64,000 nt of DNA from Gammaproteobacteria bacterium (GTDB taxonomy: Bacteria; Pseudomonadota; Gammaproteobacteria; Ga0077536): positions 20,678-84,677 of the forward strand of contig JACKNH010000016.1 in assembly GCA_024234975.1 (NCBI GenBank), given 5' to 3'. Below the pieces are notes generated by a model, which was not told the origin of the DNA, did no database searches, and worked only from the letters and a program-made list of their open reading frames with translations. A program made the translations under genes and the position numbers. Shown piece by piece: positions 37,756 to 45,148 of this stretch. Position 1 is the first letter of the stretch. Each line of letters begins with the position of its first letter.

Positions 37756-39558
37756 ATGTCCAATCAAGATTCCGTGCCGGAACAGGTCGCCGGCAATGGC
37801 CTGCTGCACCGACGAACTTTTCTGACCCATAGCGCTGCGCTGGTCAGCGCAGGTGCGGTCGGCCTGGCCACGACTGACGTCCACGCCGCCACGCGCCAGC
37901 CCTGGTCAACCGCGCCCGGTGCGCCCATGTCGGCTTATGGCGATCGTTCCCGTTTCGAAGCCGGGGTGGTGCGCGACCCGGTCAGGTCGGCGCCGGGCAC
38001 GACCGGAACCGGCGCTTCGCTGGCGCCACTGGAAAAGCTCGAAGGTACGATCACGCCCAACGCTTTGTTTTTCGAACGCCACCACTCCGGCATACCCGAT
38101 ATCGATCCGGACCAGCACACCTTGCTGATACACGGCCTGGTCAAACGGCCGCTGAAATTCGATATGAACGCCTTGTCGCGCTACCCGATGGTCACACGTA
38201 CGCATTTTCTGGAATGCTCGGGCAATTCGCGCATGCTGTACGCGCCCGAACCGGTGGGGGGTAGCGCCGGCAGCCTGCATGGCCTGGTGTCCTGCGCCGA
38301 ATGGACCGGCGTCCCGCTGTCGATGCTGCTGGATGACGCCGGCATCGAACCGGGCGCGGGTTGGATTCTGGCGGAAGGCGCTGACGCGGCCGGTATGTCA
38401 CGCAGCGTTCCGCTGAAGAAGGCGATGGACGATGCGTTCATTGCGCTATACCAGAACGGTGAGCGACTGCGCCCCGGCAACGGCTATCCGGCGCGGCTGT
38501 TTCTGCCCGGATTCGAGGGTAACGCGAACGTCAAATGGCTGCAGCGGATCAAAGTGACGGCCGGCCCGACCATGACCAAGGATGAGACCTCCCGCTATTC
38601 GGATTTGCAGGCCGATGGCAAATCGTTGCTGTTCACGCTCACCATGGGGGTCAAATCTGTCATTACGCGGCCGTCGGCGGGCCTCAACCTCACCGCACCA
38701 GGACTGTATGAAATCTCCGGTCTGGCCTGGTCCGGCGCCGGCCGCATCGCGCGGGTGGAAGTATCGGCCGATGGCGGGCGCAGTTGGTCAGATGCCGTGT
38801 TGAACGAACCGGTGCTGACGAAATCCCTCACCCGGTTCCGTATCCCCTGGCACTGGGATGGCGGGCCGGCGGTGCTGCTCAGCCGCGCCATTGACGACGC
38901 CGGACATGTTCAGCCCACCCGCGAAGAACTGTTCAGCGCGCACGGCAAGAACCAGATGTATCACTGCACCGCCATCCAATGCTGGGGCGTTGACGCGGGG
39001 GAGCGGTCACCAATGTCTATGTATAAACGACGTGAGCTGCCTCTGACGCTGGCAATCGTCTTGCTGGGCACTGCGGCCAGTGCGGCCGGGGAAAGTCCGA
39101 ATCTTGGCCGACCGGCGACGGCAGAGGAAGTCGCGGCACTGGATCTGAGTATCGGCCCCGACGGCGCCGGCCTGCCGCCCGGACGCGGCACCGTGCGCGA
39201 GGGCGAAGCCATTTACCTGCAGAAGTGTCTCGCCTGTCACGGGCCGGACGGGCGCAATGGTCCCAACGACGCGCTGTCCGGTGGCATCGGCAGCCTCACT
39301 TCGGCGACGCCGAACAAAACCATTGGCAGTCTGTGGCCATACGCCACGACATTGTTCGACTACGTGCGACGTGCAATGCCGTACCAGCAGCCCGGCTCAT
39401 TGACCGACGATGAAGTCTACGCGGTGACGGCTTACCTGCTGAATCGCAACGGCATCGTCCGCGACAATGCCAGGATGGACGCGGCGACGCTGGCTGAAGT
39501 GAAAATGCCGAACGTGGACAACTTCATCTGGAGTGACGACGCGGGGCCACGCCCTTAG
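37756..39558 (+). CDS. soxC: SoxC-like sulfite dehydrogenase reading into SoxD-like cytochrome c (apparent frameshift fusion)
   Basis: As written, one 600-residue frame joins two proteins. Residues 1-415 are a SoxC/sulfite-oxidase molybdoprotein: a Tat signal (HRRTFLTHSAA, 19-29), the molybdenum-ligating Cys154 in FLECSGNSR, a dimerisation domain and a final IQCWGVDAG. Residues 420-600 are a monoheme cytochrome c with its own signal peptide. At 38997-39001 there is a run of five G. Reading one base back gives GGAVTNVYV and stop TAA at 39024-39026, the usual SoxC ending. So the native SoxC is probably 423 residues, and the fusion reflects a missing G, true or from sequencing. ATG 37756 has GAGGGGGAG upstream. 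Confidence 0.82.
   Translation: MSNQDSVPEQVAGNGLLHRRTFLTHSAALVSAGAVGLATTDVHAATRQPWSTAPGAPMSAYGDRSRFEAGVVRDPVRSAPGTTGTGASLAPLEKLEGTITPNALFFERHHSGIPDIDPDQHTLLIHGLVKRPLKFDMNALSRYPMVTRTHFLECSGNSRMLYAPEPVGGSAGSLHGLVSCAEWTGVPLSMLLDDAGIEPGAGWILAEGADAAGMSRSVPLKKAMDDAFIALYQNGERLRPGNGYPARLFLPGFEGNANVKWLQRIKVTAGPTMTKDETSRYSDLQADGKSLLFTLTMGVKSVITRPSAGLNLTAPGLYEISGLAWSGAGRIARVEVSADGGRSWSDAVLNEPVLTKSLTRFRIPWHWDGGPAVLLSRAIDDAGHVQPTREELFSAHGKNQMYHCTAIQCWGVDAGERSPMSMYKRRELPLTLAIVLLGTAASAAGESPNLGRPATAEEVAALDLSIGPDGAGLPPGRGTVREGEAIYLQKCLACHGPDGRNGPNDALSGGIGSLTSATPNKTIGSLWPYATTLFDYVRRAMPYQQPGSLTDDEVYAVTAYLLNRNGIVRDNARMDAATLAEVKMPNVDNFIWSDDAGPRP
39013..39558 (+). CDS. SoxD-like monoheme cytochrome c, likely separately translated
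   Basis: A 181-residue cytochrome c subunit that would accept electrons from the SoxC-like molybdoprotein. GGGGGAG at 38997-39003 sits nine bases before ATG 39013 and looks like its own ribosome site. A signal peptide (KRRELPLTLAIVLLGTAASAAG, cleaved near residue 26) is followed by the heme site CLACH at 72-76. It overlaps the restored soxC end by 14 bases. Paracoccus SoxD is about 384 residues and diheme, so this short one resembles the cytochrome of SorAB-type dehydrogenases as much as SoxD. In the raw sequence its frame is continuous with soxC. Confidence 0.72.
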   Translation: MSMYKRRELPLTLAIVLLGTAASAAGESPNLGRPATAEEVAALDLSIGPDGAGLPPGRGTVREGEAIYLQKCLACHGPDGRNGPNDALSGGIGSLTSATPNKTIGSLWPYATTLFDYVRRAMPYQQPGSLTDDEVYAVTAYLLNRNGIVRDNARMDAATLAEVKMPNVDNFIWSDDAGPRP

Positions 39559-39571
39559 CCAATATTGGCTA
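39556..39571. repeat. 16-bp perfect palindrome between convergent genes
   Basis: TAGCCAATATTGGCTA starts at the stop codon of the cytochrome gene and lies in the 21-bp gap before the stop of the minus-strand gene. It could form a short hairpin ending both transcripts, but with no U tract this is uncertain. Confidence 0.35.
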
Positions 39572-39579
39572 TGACGGGA

Positions 39580-39957
39580 TTATTGGCGGAGCCTGGCCAG
39601 CTCCGCTGCGGCCAGTTCCTGCTCCACTTTCTCGGCCTCAAGCTGATTTGAGGTCTCGGTGCAGGCCAGCGCCTTTTCCTCACGCTCTTCGTCGAACGCG
39701 GCCACGGCCTCCGCGTTGGTCAGACCCGACAGTTCGCCCTGGGCGATGACGATATCGCGCACGCGGTCCAGCTTCGCCAATTCCAGAGCGCAGTAGCGAA
39801 CATCACGGTTAAGAAAATCGATCTGCTCGGTACTGACATCACGCCTGGACTCCCAGTATCCCTTGGGATTGATCATTCGCCGCGTATGATCCATGCCATC
39901 CAACAGCACGAATGCCAGCACGCCCAACGCGATGATGATGGCAAGTATCCGATTCAT
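39580..39957 (-). CDS. Uncharacterised membrane-anchored protein
   Basis: A 125-residue protein with one N-terminal hydrophobic segment (about 4-19) that could be an uncleaved anchor or signal peptide. The rest is charged, Glu/Ala-rich and probably helical, with a coiled-coil-like C-terminal third (NQLEAEKVEQELAAAELARLR). Two cysteines (ALEL-preceding YC and ALAC) might form a disulfide if exported. I recognise no family. It is convergent with the sox-like genes and divergent from nothing obvious. Confidence 0.6.
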   Translation of the reverse strand: MNRILAIIIALGVLAFVLLDGMDHTRRMINPKGYWESRRDVSTEQIDFLNRDVRYCALELAKLDRVRDIVIAQGELSGLTNAEAVAAFDEEREEKALACTETSNQLEAEKVEQELAAAELARLRQ

Positions 39958-40053
39958 GGTCGCATGATACAGGACTCGTCGGCGGCGGTACGGGATTCGA
40001 CGCTTGGTTGGGCCGGTAGCCCGGTACGCCCGCCCACCGGGGAAAAGTTCGTA

Positions 40054-40383
40054 TCAAATGGTCCCGCGCTGGCGTGCTGCCCACGCCACGTGCCGCATCA
40101 CCGGCTCATCAGCAAGCAATGCTTCGAGCGTATTGAAGCGCAGGCCAAGCGTCGTCTCGTCGTACAAGTCGTGTATGCCATCGTGACACAGGCGGCAGAT
40201 GGCGATCCCTGCCGCCAGAACCTTGCGATCGAAATCCCGCCGGAATCGGGTACGGCGGTGCAGCTTCCGTGGAATCAGGTGATGAAAGGTCAGTGGGACG
40301 TGGCGCTGGCAGAGCACGCAACGGCCGCTCGCTGCATCTTTGGTTGACCGCACGCGCATTTCTCTACGATTGGATTTCGGCAT
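40054..40383 (-). CDS. HNH endonuclease-fold protein
   Basis: A 109-residue protein with a clear HNH/zinc-finger nuclease core: CVLCQRHVPLTFHHLIPRKLH followed about 30 residues later by CRLCHDGIHDLYDE. The two CxxC pairs bind structural zinc, the central HH and the final H/D form the betabeta-alpha-metal site. Stand-alone small HNH proteins of this kind are widespread in proteobacteria and of unsettled role. ATG 40383 is chosen because the upstream extension is not domain-like; ATG 40359 is possible. Confidence 0.78.
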   Translation of the reverse strand: MPKSNRREMRVRSTKDAASGRCVLCQRHVPLTFHHLIPRKLHRRTRFRRDFDRKVLAAGIAICRLCHDGIHDLYDETTLGLRFNTLEALLADEPVMRHVAWAARQRGTI

Positions 40384-40486
40384 GCCCGGGATCCATGCGT
40401 GAGCCAACGTGCGGCCGGGCGGGGAGATCAGTGCAAGGGTCTGGCCGCAGGGGGCGCCAGTTCGAAACTGAGTCTGGTGGTGCAAC

Positions 40487-40521
40487 AAAAAACCGCCAGG
40501 CACCGGATGGCAGCCTGGCGG
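40487..40521 (-). terminator. Intrinsic terminator of the Tat-signal peptide gene
   Basis: On the minus strand CCGCCAGGC (from 40521) pairs perfectly with GCCTGGCGG around an 11-base loop and is followed by six T (40492-40487). It lies 108 bases after the stop codon of the small peptide gene and ends its transcript. Confidence 0.85.
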
Positions 40522-40628
40522 TGGTTACTTCATCGGGACCGTCCTCGAACGTCGGCTTTCGGGGAATTCGGCCTTGCCGGCTCTCCGCCGCCTGGCGACG
40601 GAAAAGCGGGCGATTATCCGATTTTAAA

Positions 40629-40847
40629 TTACAAGCACTGCGGATCGTTCGGGTTGGTCAGGCACGGATCACCGCCGCCGCTGCTGCCGCCCTGGCCGCC
40701 GGAGACTGCTTGTGCCAGTACGCCCCGGGATTGGGCCGACAGAAGAACGCCTACCGCAGGCGCGACGACCGCAGCCTGACCGGCTTTTTTGATGAAGTCG
40801 CGACGATCGCTGGCGATCTCGATGTTGTTTTCGTTGTTGTCAGTCAT
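40629..40847 (-). CDS. Small exported peptide with Tat-type signal and Gly-rich, two-cysteine tail
   Basis: A 72-residue protein. Residues 13-21 read SDRRDFIKK, a twin-arginine motif, followed by an Ala/Val-rich segment and a likely cleavage after AQA at 47. The remaining about 25 residues are Gly/Ser-rich and end in DPCLTNPNDPQCL, with Cys62 and Cys71. ATG 40847 is preferred over 40877 because of the AGGCAGAG upstream. It lies 169 bp downstream of the PqqD-HPr-kinase fusion gene on the same strand, behind AT-rich DNA that may hold its own promoter, and has its own terminator. It could be the substrate of that enzyme. No known family recognised. Confidence 0.7.
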   Translation of the reverse strand: MTDNNENNIEIASDRRDFIKKAGQAAVVAPAVGVLLSAQSRGVLAQAVSGGQGGSSGGGDPCLTNPNDPQCL

Positions 40848-41016
40848 TTCAAACTCTGCCTTTCTGAACTTGTGCACACATGGGAACGAAAGTTAAATAC
40901 CAACTGCGAGCAAAGCAATTATCAAGCCACCAAAAGCAACTGATTGATTTATTTGGTTTTAATCGATCTTTTGGCGAATTCCGGTCGCCCCCCTGTAAAA
41001 ACGGTTGACAGACCCC

Positions 41017-42225
41017 TCACGGATTCAGCGGAAACGCCGCGCGTAGCGTGTCTATGGCGACATTAAGGTCGTCGACGTCGAGGGTACGACATTGCACCCG
41101 CTGCAGCCAGATAACTATCGATGCTATGTCGGCGTGTGACAAATGCCCGCCAGTCGCCTTGCACTCGGTCAGGAGTCTGGCCAGCGCCTCGGCCTTGCTG
41201 ATGGGCTGCAGGCCACCGCTGCTGCCCGGACGATACTTGGGGAATACGATGTGCTCAACGGGCGTCAGCACATCATCAGCCACCTGCATGGCCCCACCAG
41301 GGGCAAGGTAGCGACAGACCTTGTCGTCCGCCCGTAGATAGACAGGGCCATCGAGCAAGGCGGGAAACTTCCTTCCGAGCAACCTCCATGAAGGCTGCTT
41401 GATGCACAACGGGACGGGGGTCGGCCGCAGCAGGCAACCCTCACGCTGCAACAACGCCACCTCATCGGTGAAATACCGGTAGCCTGCGTGACACAGGGCG
41501 GCCGTCAGCGTCGTCTTGCCGCTGCCGGAGGACGCCGGCAGCATCAAGGCACCGCGGCCGTTCCCCACCACGCCGCAATGGATAATCATAAGATAATCGC
41601 AGGCACTGACCAGCGCATTGGTGACCGTGGCAAATACCATTGGCGCTATCGTTTCATCGGCGCCACACCACCCCGCGGGCTTTCCGTCGAGCATCAGGTA
41701 ATAGTTGCGCTCACGGTGGACAACGCGCAGCACGATGTCGTCGACGGCGTCGCCGCCGTACTGCAGGTGATTGATCAGTGGCAGCGTACGTCGCAGCGTC
41801 GCGAAATCGGAAAACTCGATGGCCGCGACCCGATCCAGCAAGCGGACACGCAATATCGCGCTCACGGCGTCCGTGGCGAGATCGTCTGGAAATTCCCGTG
41901 TCAGCGTGGGCGTGTCCACCGATTCGACCCGTACGGCCCGCGGCAACGGCACGCCATTGCGCGAACCGAGCAACCCGGCCGCCTGCCAGTGGTCGAGTGT
42001 CTCGTCGACGTGCGCACCGGCCGTTGTCGCGTCAGTCGCCAGTAGTCCGCCAAGCTCGTGTACCAGACCCGCACGGTCCAGGCCGGCATCCGCATGTATC
42101 CACAGGAAGGTTGCCGCGGTGTTCAACCTGTGCAGCTGCTGGGTGGCTTCGCTGAACACCACCGACTCGTCATCCAGCAGGAACAGTCGTGCATCAGGGG
42201 CCACTGTCATCGCGGCAACGTTCAT
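41017..42225 (-). CDS. PqqD-like domain fused to HPr-kinase-like P-loop domain
   Basis: A 402-residue protein. Residues about 10-90 resemble the winged-helix PqqD peptide-chaperone fold (LFLLDDESVVFSEATQQLHRLN, then LDHWQAAGLL). The C-terminal half resembles HPr kinase/phosphorylase-related proteins, with a Walker A motif ASSGSGKTT at 231-239 and a downstream YRYFTDEVALL containing the acidic Walker B-like residue. No Hpr protein or PTS gene is nearby. PqqD domains usually hold ribosomal peptide substrates for a modifying enzyme, so a peptide kinase or chaperone acting on the small peptide encoded next to it is a reasonable hypothesis. AGGTGA precedes the ATG. Confidence 0.78.
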   Translation of the reverse strand: MNVAAMTVAPDARLFLLDDESVVFSEATQQLHRLNTAATFLWIHADAGLDRAGLVHELGGLLATDATTAGAHVDETLDHWQAAGLLGSRNGVPLPRAVRVESVDTPTLTREFPDDLATDAVSAILRVRLLDRVAAIEFSDFATLRRTLPLINHLQYGGDAVDDIVLRVVHRERNYYLMLDGKPAGWCGADETIAPMVFATVTNALVSACDYLMIIHCGVVGNGRGALMLPASSGSGKTTLTAALCHAGYRYFTDEVALLQREGCLLRPTPVPLCIKQPSWRLLGRKFPALLDGPVYLRADDKVCRYLAPGGAMQVADDVLTPVEHIVFPKYRPGSSGGLQPISKAEALARLLTECKATGGHLSHADIASIVIWLQRVQCRTLDVDDLNVAIDTLRAAFPLNP

Positions 42226-42387
42226 GCGTCACCTGTCGTGGCGGTGAGGGTCAATAAGTTCATGGATCTGCCGGCAGGCGTCAATTTGTGACGGTACACC
42301 GATCCCCATTGTTTATTCATCCGTCGCATGGCAGGTACGTTATCGACCGCAATGGAACGGACTTTGCGCCGCCGGTTCGACGAACCT

Positions 42388-42894
42388 TCATCGCGATGTC
42401 GGGGGCAGGCTGTAATCCGCAGGCAGATCCGCGAACATCGCCTCCCTGACGCCGGGGGTGATTTTCGTGCCGTCGATATACGTCCACCGGGCACCGCCTG
42501 CCGGGCGGATGCCGAACTGAAAGCCGTAGTGCTCGCCACGCTTGTTCGAGCGGCGATACACCACGTGTACCGGCACGACGACAAAGTCGCGACCATTCCC
42601 CTGCAGGAATTGCGGTTCCGCAGGAAAGTCCAACGCCAGCAGCGCCATGTACTGGCCCTTGCCGGCAACGGCTTCGAGCATGGCCCGCGCAGCGTCTTCA
42701 CCGCCCATCGCTGCGATCACGGGCGGATAGGAATACCGCATGATGGTATCGACGTCGCCTTGATACAGCGCCGACACCGCGGACCTGACGTCGTTCTGCA
42801 CGGCTTCGCTATCATTCGCTGATGCGGTGCCTGTCGCTGACGTCCATATCAGCACCGCACACAGTCGCTGTAGGTATCGAATCAAAATCCGCAT
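42388..42894 (-). CDS. Uncharacterised exported protein
   Basis: A protein of about 168 residues with an N-terminal signal peptide (MRILIRYLQRLCAVLIW to ASA). The mature part begins with a helix rich in Asp/Val (AVQNDVRSAVSALYQGD) and continues with beta-rich sequence, as in small NTF2-like or DUF-type domains; I cannot name a family. The start is uncertain: ATG 42939 overlaps the alkD stop (TGATG), and ATG 42903 and ATG 42894 are further options. I use the one that begins a standard signal peptide. It is downstream of alkD on the same strand. Confidence 0.65.
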   Translation of the reverse strand: MRILIRYLQRLCAVLIWTSATGTASANDSEAVQNDVRSAVSALYQGDVDTIMRYSYPPVIAAMGGEDAARAMLEAVAGKGQYMALLALDFPAEPQFLQGNGRDFVVVPVHVVYRRSNKRGEHYGFQFGIRPAGGARWTYIDGTKITPGVREAMFADLPADYSLPPTSR

Positions 42895-42938
42895 TTCCTG
42901 CATCTCATGGCAAGCCCGGTCGACGCTCTCCGCTGACA

Positions 42939-43664
42939 TCAACGGGCCAGGTAATGACGTCGTAAACGATCCGGAAAGCGCTCAATGGAATAGCGCAACA
43001 TCGTGCGCGGCATCTGGTTGGCGAATCGATCGAGGAACGCCGTCACCGCGGCTCGGTTGCGCAAGCCGACTTCACGCAGCATCCACCCGGCCGCCTTGTG
43101 GATCAAGTCTTCCTCGTCATCAAGAACTTGTTGAGCAAGCGCCAGGGTGGTCGAAAAATCACCTAGCCGGATGAATGTGAACGTCGCCAACAGGGCGATC
43201 CGCCGCTGCCACAGATTCATTGAGCGGATGAGTTTATACAACGGCCGGTGACTGCGATGACAAAGGTACCCACCGACAATGGCCGGGGCCGAAGTGTCCA
43301 CCAGATCCCAACCGTTGACGAAATCGATGTTCGCGAGATAAGTGCGATACAGCGCGCGCTGCTTGTTGGCGTCGCCACGCTCGAACTGCGCGACCATAAC
43401 CAGCAACGCACATAGCCGGACTTCATGCCAGGGACTTCTGAGCGCATGAAGCAACTGTGCCTGTTCCAATCCGGCATATGCCTTGGCGGCCTTGCGCAGT
43501 TGCGGCACGCGCAGACCCAAGAAGCGATCACCCGCGCCATACTGGCCAGGCGCCGTCTTGAAAAAACGTTGACTGCTTGCGGCAACTTCGGGGTCTGCCT
43601 GCTGGCGAAGCTCGCGCAGTAAGGCCGCCGCTGTCTGCGCAGCCCGTACCGCCTCAGCGCACAT
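42939..43664 (-). CDS. DNA alkylation repair protein (AlkD-like HEAT-repeat glycosylase)
   Basis: A 241-residue member of the AlkD family, which excises bulky or cationic alkylated purines using a HEAT-like helical-repeat scaffold. Recognisable are the FLGLRVPQLRKAAK motif, SPWHEVRLCALLVMV, DLVDTSAPAIVGGYL with the catalytic aspartate region, and the KAAGWMLREVG repeat near the C-terminus. The start overlaps the K+ channel gene by 11 bases, so both are probably in one transcript, though no functional link is evident. Confidence 0.88.
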   Translation of the reverse strand: MCAEAVRAAQTAAALLRELRQQADPEVAASSQRFFKTAPGQYGAGDRFLGLRVPQLRKAAKAYAGLEQAQLLHALRSPWHEVRLCALLVMVAQFERGDANKQRALYRTYLANIDFVNGWDLVDTSAPAIVGGYLCHRSHRPLYKLIRSMNLWQRRIALLATFTFIRLGDFSTTLALAQQVLDDEEDLIHKAAGWMLREVGLRNRAAVTAFLDRFANQMPRTMLRYSIERFPDRLRRHYLAR

Positions 43665-44079
43665 CCCAGCTTCGCTGCATCTCGTAATACAGGAAGGATG
43701 CAGTCCAGGTGATCAGTACCAGCCCGGTCAGCGATTCGATACCCGTCAGGTAGCGCAGATTGCCGACGGGTTCGATATCGCCAAAGCCAACTGTCGTATA
43801 AACGGTAAAGGAAAAATAGCTGCAATCCAGCAGCGATCCGGAAAAGTTGCCCTGCAGTCGGCCCCAGTCGCCTTGTTCATGCATGACGTAGTAGGCAAAG
43901 GCGAACAGCCAGATTTCCACGGCGTGCGCCACGAGGGCACCGAACACGCCTAATACGATCCGGTAACGCGGCCGCACTCTCATTTTCGGTAGCACAGACG
44001 ACACATGAAACAGAAATTCGTAGTGAATGATGACGGCCAGGGCCACCAGCACCACGTTAAGCGCGATTATTCCCGCCAT
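43654..44079 (-). CDS. Two-span potassium channel pore protein
   Basis: A 141-residue membrane protein with an N-terminal span, a second span at about 42-66, a pore loop with the K+ selectivity filter TVGFGD at 96-101 and a final span at about 108-133. It belongs to the two-TM ion-channel (Ion_trans_2) family and has no cytoplasmic RCK/TrkA domain, so it lacks the usual ligand gate. It would form tetramers in the inner membrane. Its 5' end is about 65 bp from the hairpin element copy 2. Confidence 0.85.
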   Translation of the reverse strand: MAGIIALNVVLVALAVIIHYEFLFHVSSVLPKMRVRPRYRIVLGVFGALVAHAVEIWLFAFAYYVMHEQGDWGRLQGNFSGSLLDCSYFSFTVYTTVGFGDIEPVGNLRYLTGIESLTGLVLITWTASFLYYEMQRSWDVR

Positions 44080-44144
44080 GGCCGGGTTATCCGATTTTCT
44101 TCCGCATCAACCAACACCGCCGATGACTGTGCAGGGTTTGCAGA

Positions 44145-44248
44145 CGTCCGGGGGATCCGATGGGTAAGGACCGCGCGAGGCAGGAAGCCGAGCCCGAGCG
44201 TACAGGGATGTATTCACAGCGGGTCCTTACCCATCGGATCCCCGGACG
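44145..44248. repeat. 104-bp hairpin element, copy 2 (reverse orientation)
   Basis: Arms at 44145-44172 and 44222-44248 are complementary apart from one extra G in the left arm, and enclose a 49-base core. The core is about 90% identical to the reverse complement of the core of copy 1 at 25326-25375. The two copies share CGTC ends and the inner GTAAGGACC, but differ completely in the arm middle (here with GGGGATCCGATGG). It sits between the potassium channel and monooxygenase-fold genes. It encodes no protein. Confidence 0.85.
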
Positions 44249-44290
44249 GCCTCACCTCCCACCGCATTTTTTAAAATCACGCGCTGCCAT

Positions 44291-44653
44291 TCAACGACGG
44301 AAGCCGTAATCCAGCTGATAGAACTGCGGATGCAGTTGCGCCAGCGGCTCGCGCAGCTTGTCCAGTTCATCTTCCGGGCCGTGGATTTCCAATCTCGCCA
44401 GGTCGGCGATCTTCAATGCCTCACGCAGCAGGTCTCCAACGTTATCGAGGTGATGCAACAACGCATCCGCGTCACGATAGCCTTCACGACAATGCACGTT
44501 CATCCCCTCGAACGAAAACCCGTAGTAAAGGCAACCCGGCTCGCTGCTGGTTCGTTCCATGAACTTCTCACAGCCCGCGCGAAACTCGTCGAGCTTGCCG
44601 GCATGGACCTTGAAGTAAGGGTAAATGGAACAGCACTTGTCATCGGTCGCCAT
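44291..44653 (-). CDS. ABM-fold monooxygenase-like protein
   Basis: A 120-residue protein of the antibiotic-biosynthesis-monooxygenase (dimeric alpha+beta barrel) fold: an N-terminal strand (SIYPYFKVHAGKLDEFRAGCEKFMERT), then SEPGCLYYGFSFEGM and a REGYRDADALLHHLDNV helix. Members act as quinol or heme monooxygenases, or have no known activity. AAGGAG lies eight bases before the ATG. It precedes nothing on its strand and is 12 bases from the cupin gene stop. Confidence 0.8.
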   Translation of the reverse strand: MATDDKCCSIYPYFKVHAGKLDEFRAGCEKFMERTSSEPGCLYYGFSFEGMNVHCREGYRDADALLHHLDNVGDLLREALKIADLARLEIHGPEDELDKLREPLAQLHPQFYQLDYGFRR

Positions 44654-44665
44654 CTTGTCACTCCT

Positions 44666-45082
44666 TCAATTGTCATCGCCCGCCGGTCTGTGCAACGTGC
44701 CTTCACCGGCCGTGATGAACAGCATACGGCAATTCGTATCGGTCAGCGCCGTGTGCCAGGTGCCACGGGGGATCCTCGCATAGTCACCACTCGCCGCCAG
44801 TTGCATATCCTTGTATTTACCGTCGAGTTCCAACCGCAGTGTGACTCTGCCGGACAACAGGCAGACGATTTCATCGCCGTTGGGATGGTTCTCCCATATC
44901 GGCCAGTCGCTGCTGAATTCGTTGACGACGACAAGGTACTCATTATGAAAGTTACCGAGATCACCGGCCATCAACTGGCGCCAGAACTGCTCGTCGATTC
45001 GTACCGGGTCGATCGCTGCGTCCGTCCGCAGAATCAGTCCGGTCTCGGCAAGATTGAACGGTCCGGCACTGTTGCTGTTCAT
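44666..45082 (-). CDS. Cupin-domain protein
   Basis: A 138-residue single-domain cupin. The metal-binding motif 1 is degenerate: WENHPNGDEIVCLLSGRVTLRLELDG contains the HxnG...E pattern, and motif 2 is DYARIPRGTWHTALT with the final histidine. Such proteins can be dioxygenases, isomerases or sugar/ligand binders; the sequence does not tell. It is upstream of the ABM-fold gene and downstream of the PQQ-dehydrogenase gene, 12 and about 66 bases apart, so all three may be one operon. Confidence 0.8.
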   Translation of the reverse strand: MNSNSAGPFNLAETGLILRTDAAIDPVRIDEQFWRQLMAGDLGNFHNEYLVVVNEFSSDWPIWENHPNGDEIVCLLSGRVTLRLELDGKYKDMQLAASGDYARIPRGTWHTALTDTNCRMLFITAGEGTLHRPAGDDN

Positions 45083-45148
45083 TCGTGATGGTCCCAGCGT
45101 TCGAAAATCAATAGCTCACGGTCTGGTCTGTCACGCCTGTGAAGTGCG

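Noticed and set aside
37756..39558. Treating the SoxC-SoxD frame as a designed natural fusion protein
   Set aside because: A signal peptide in mid-chain, a ribosome site before it and a standard SoxC end in the -1 frame all argue for two proteins with an indel at the junction.
25298..44248. Reading the two hairpin elements as CRISPR repeats, insertion-sequence ends or terminators
   Set aside because: There are only two, 19 kb apart, with no spacers or cas genes; no transposase lies between them; no U tract follows the stems.
44330..45088. A 252-codon plus-strand frame over the ABM-fold and cupin genes
   Set aside because: Antisense to two small but recognisable genes with good starts; the frame has no family resemblance.
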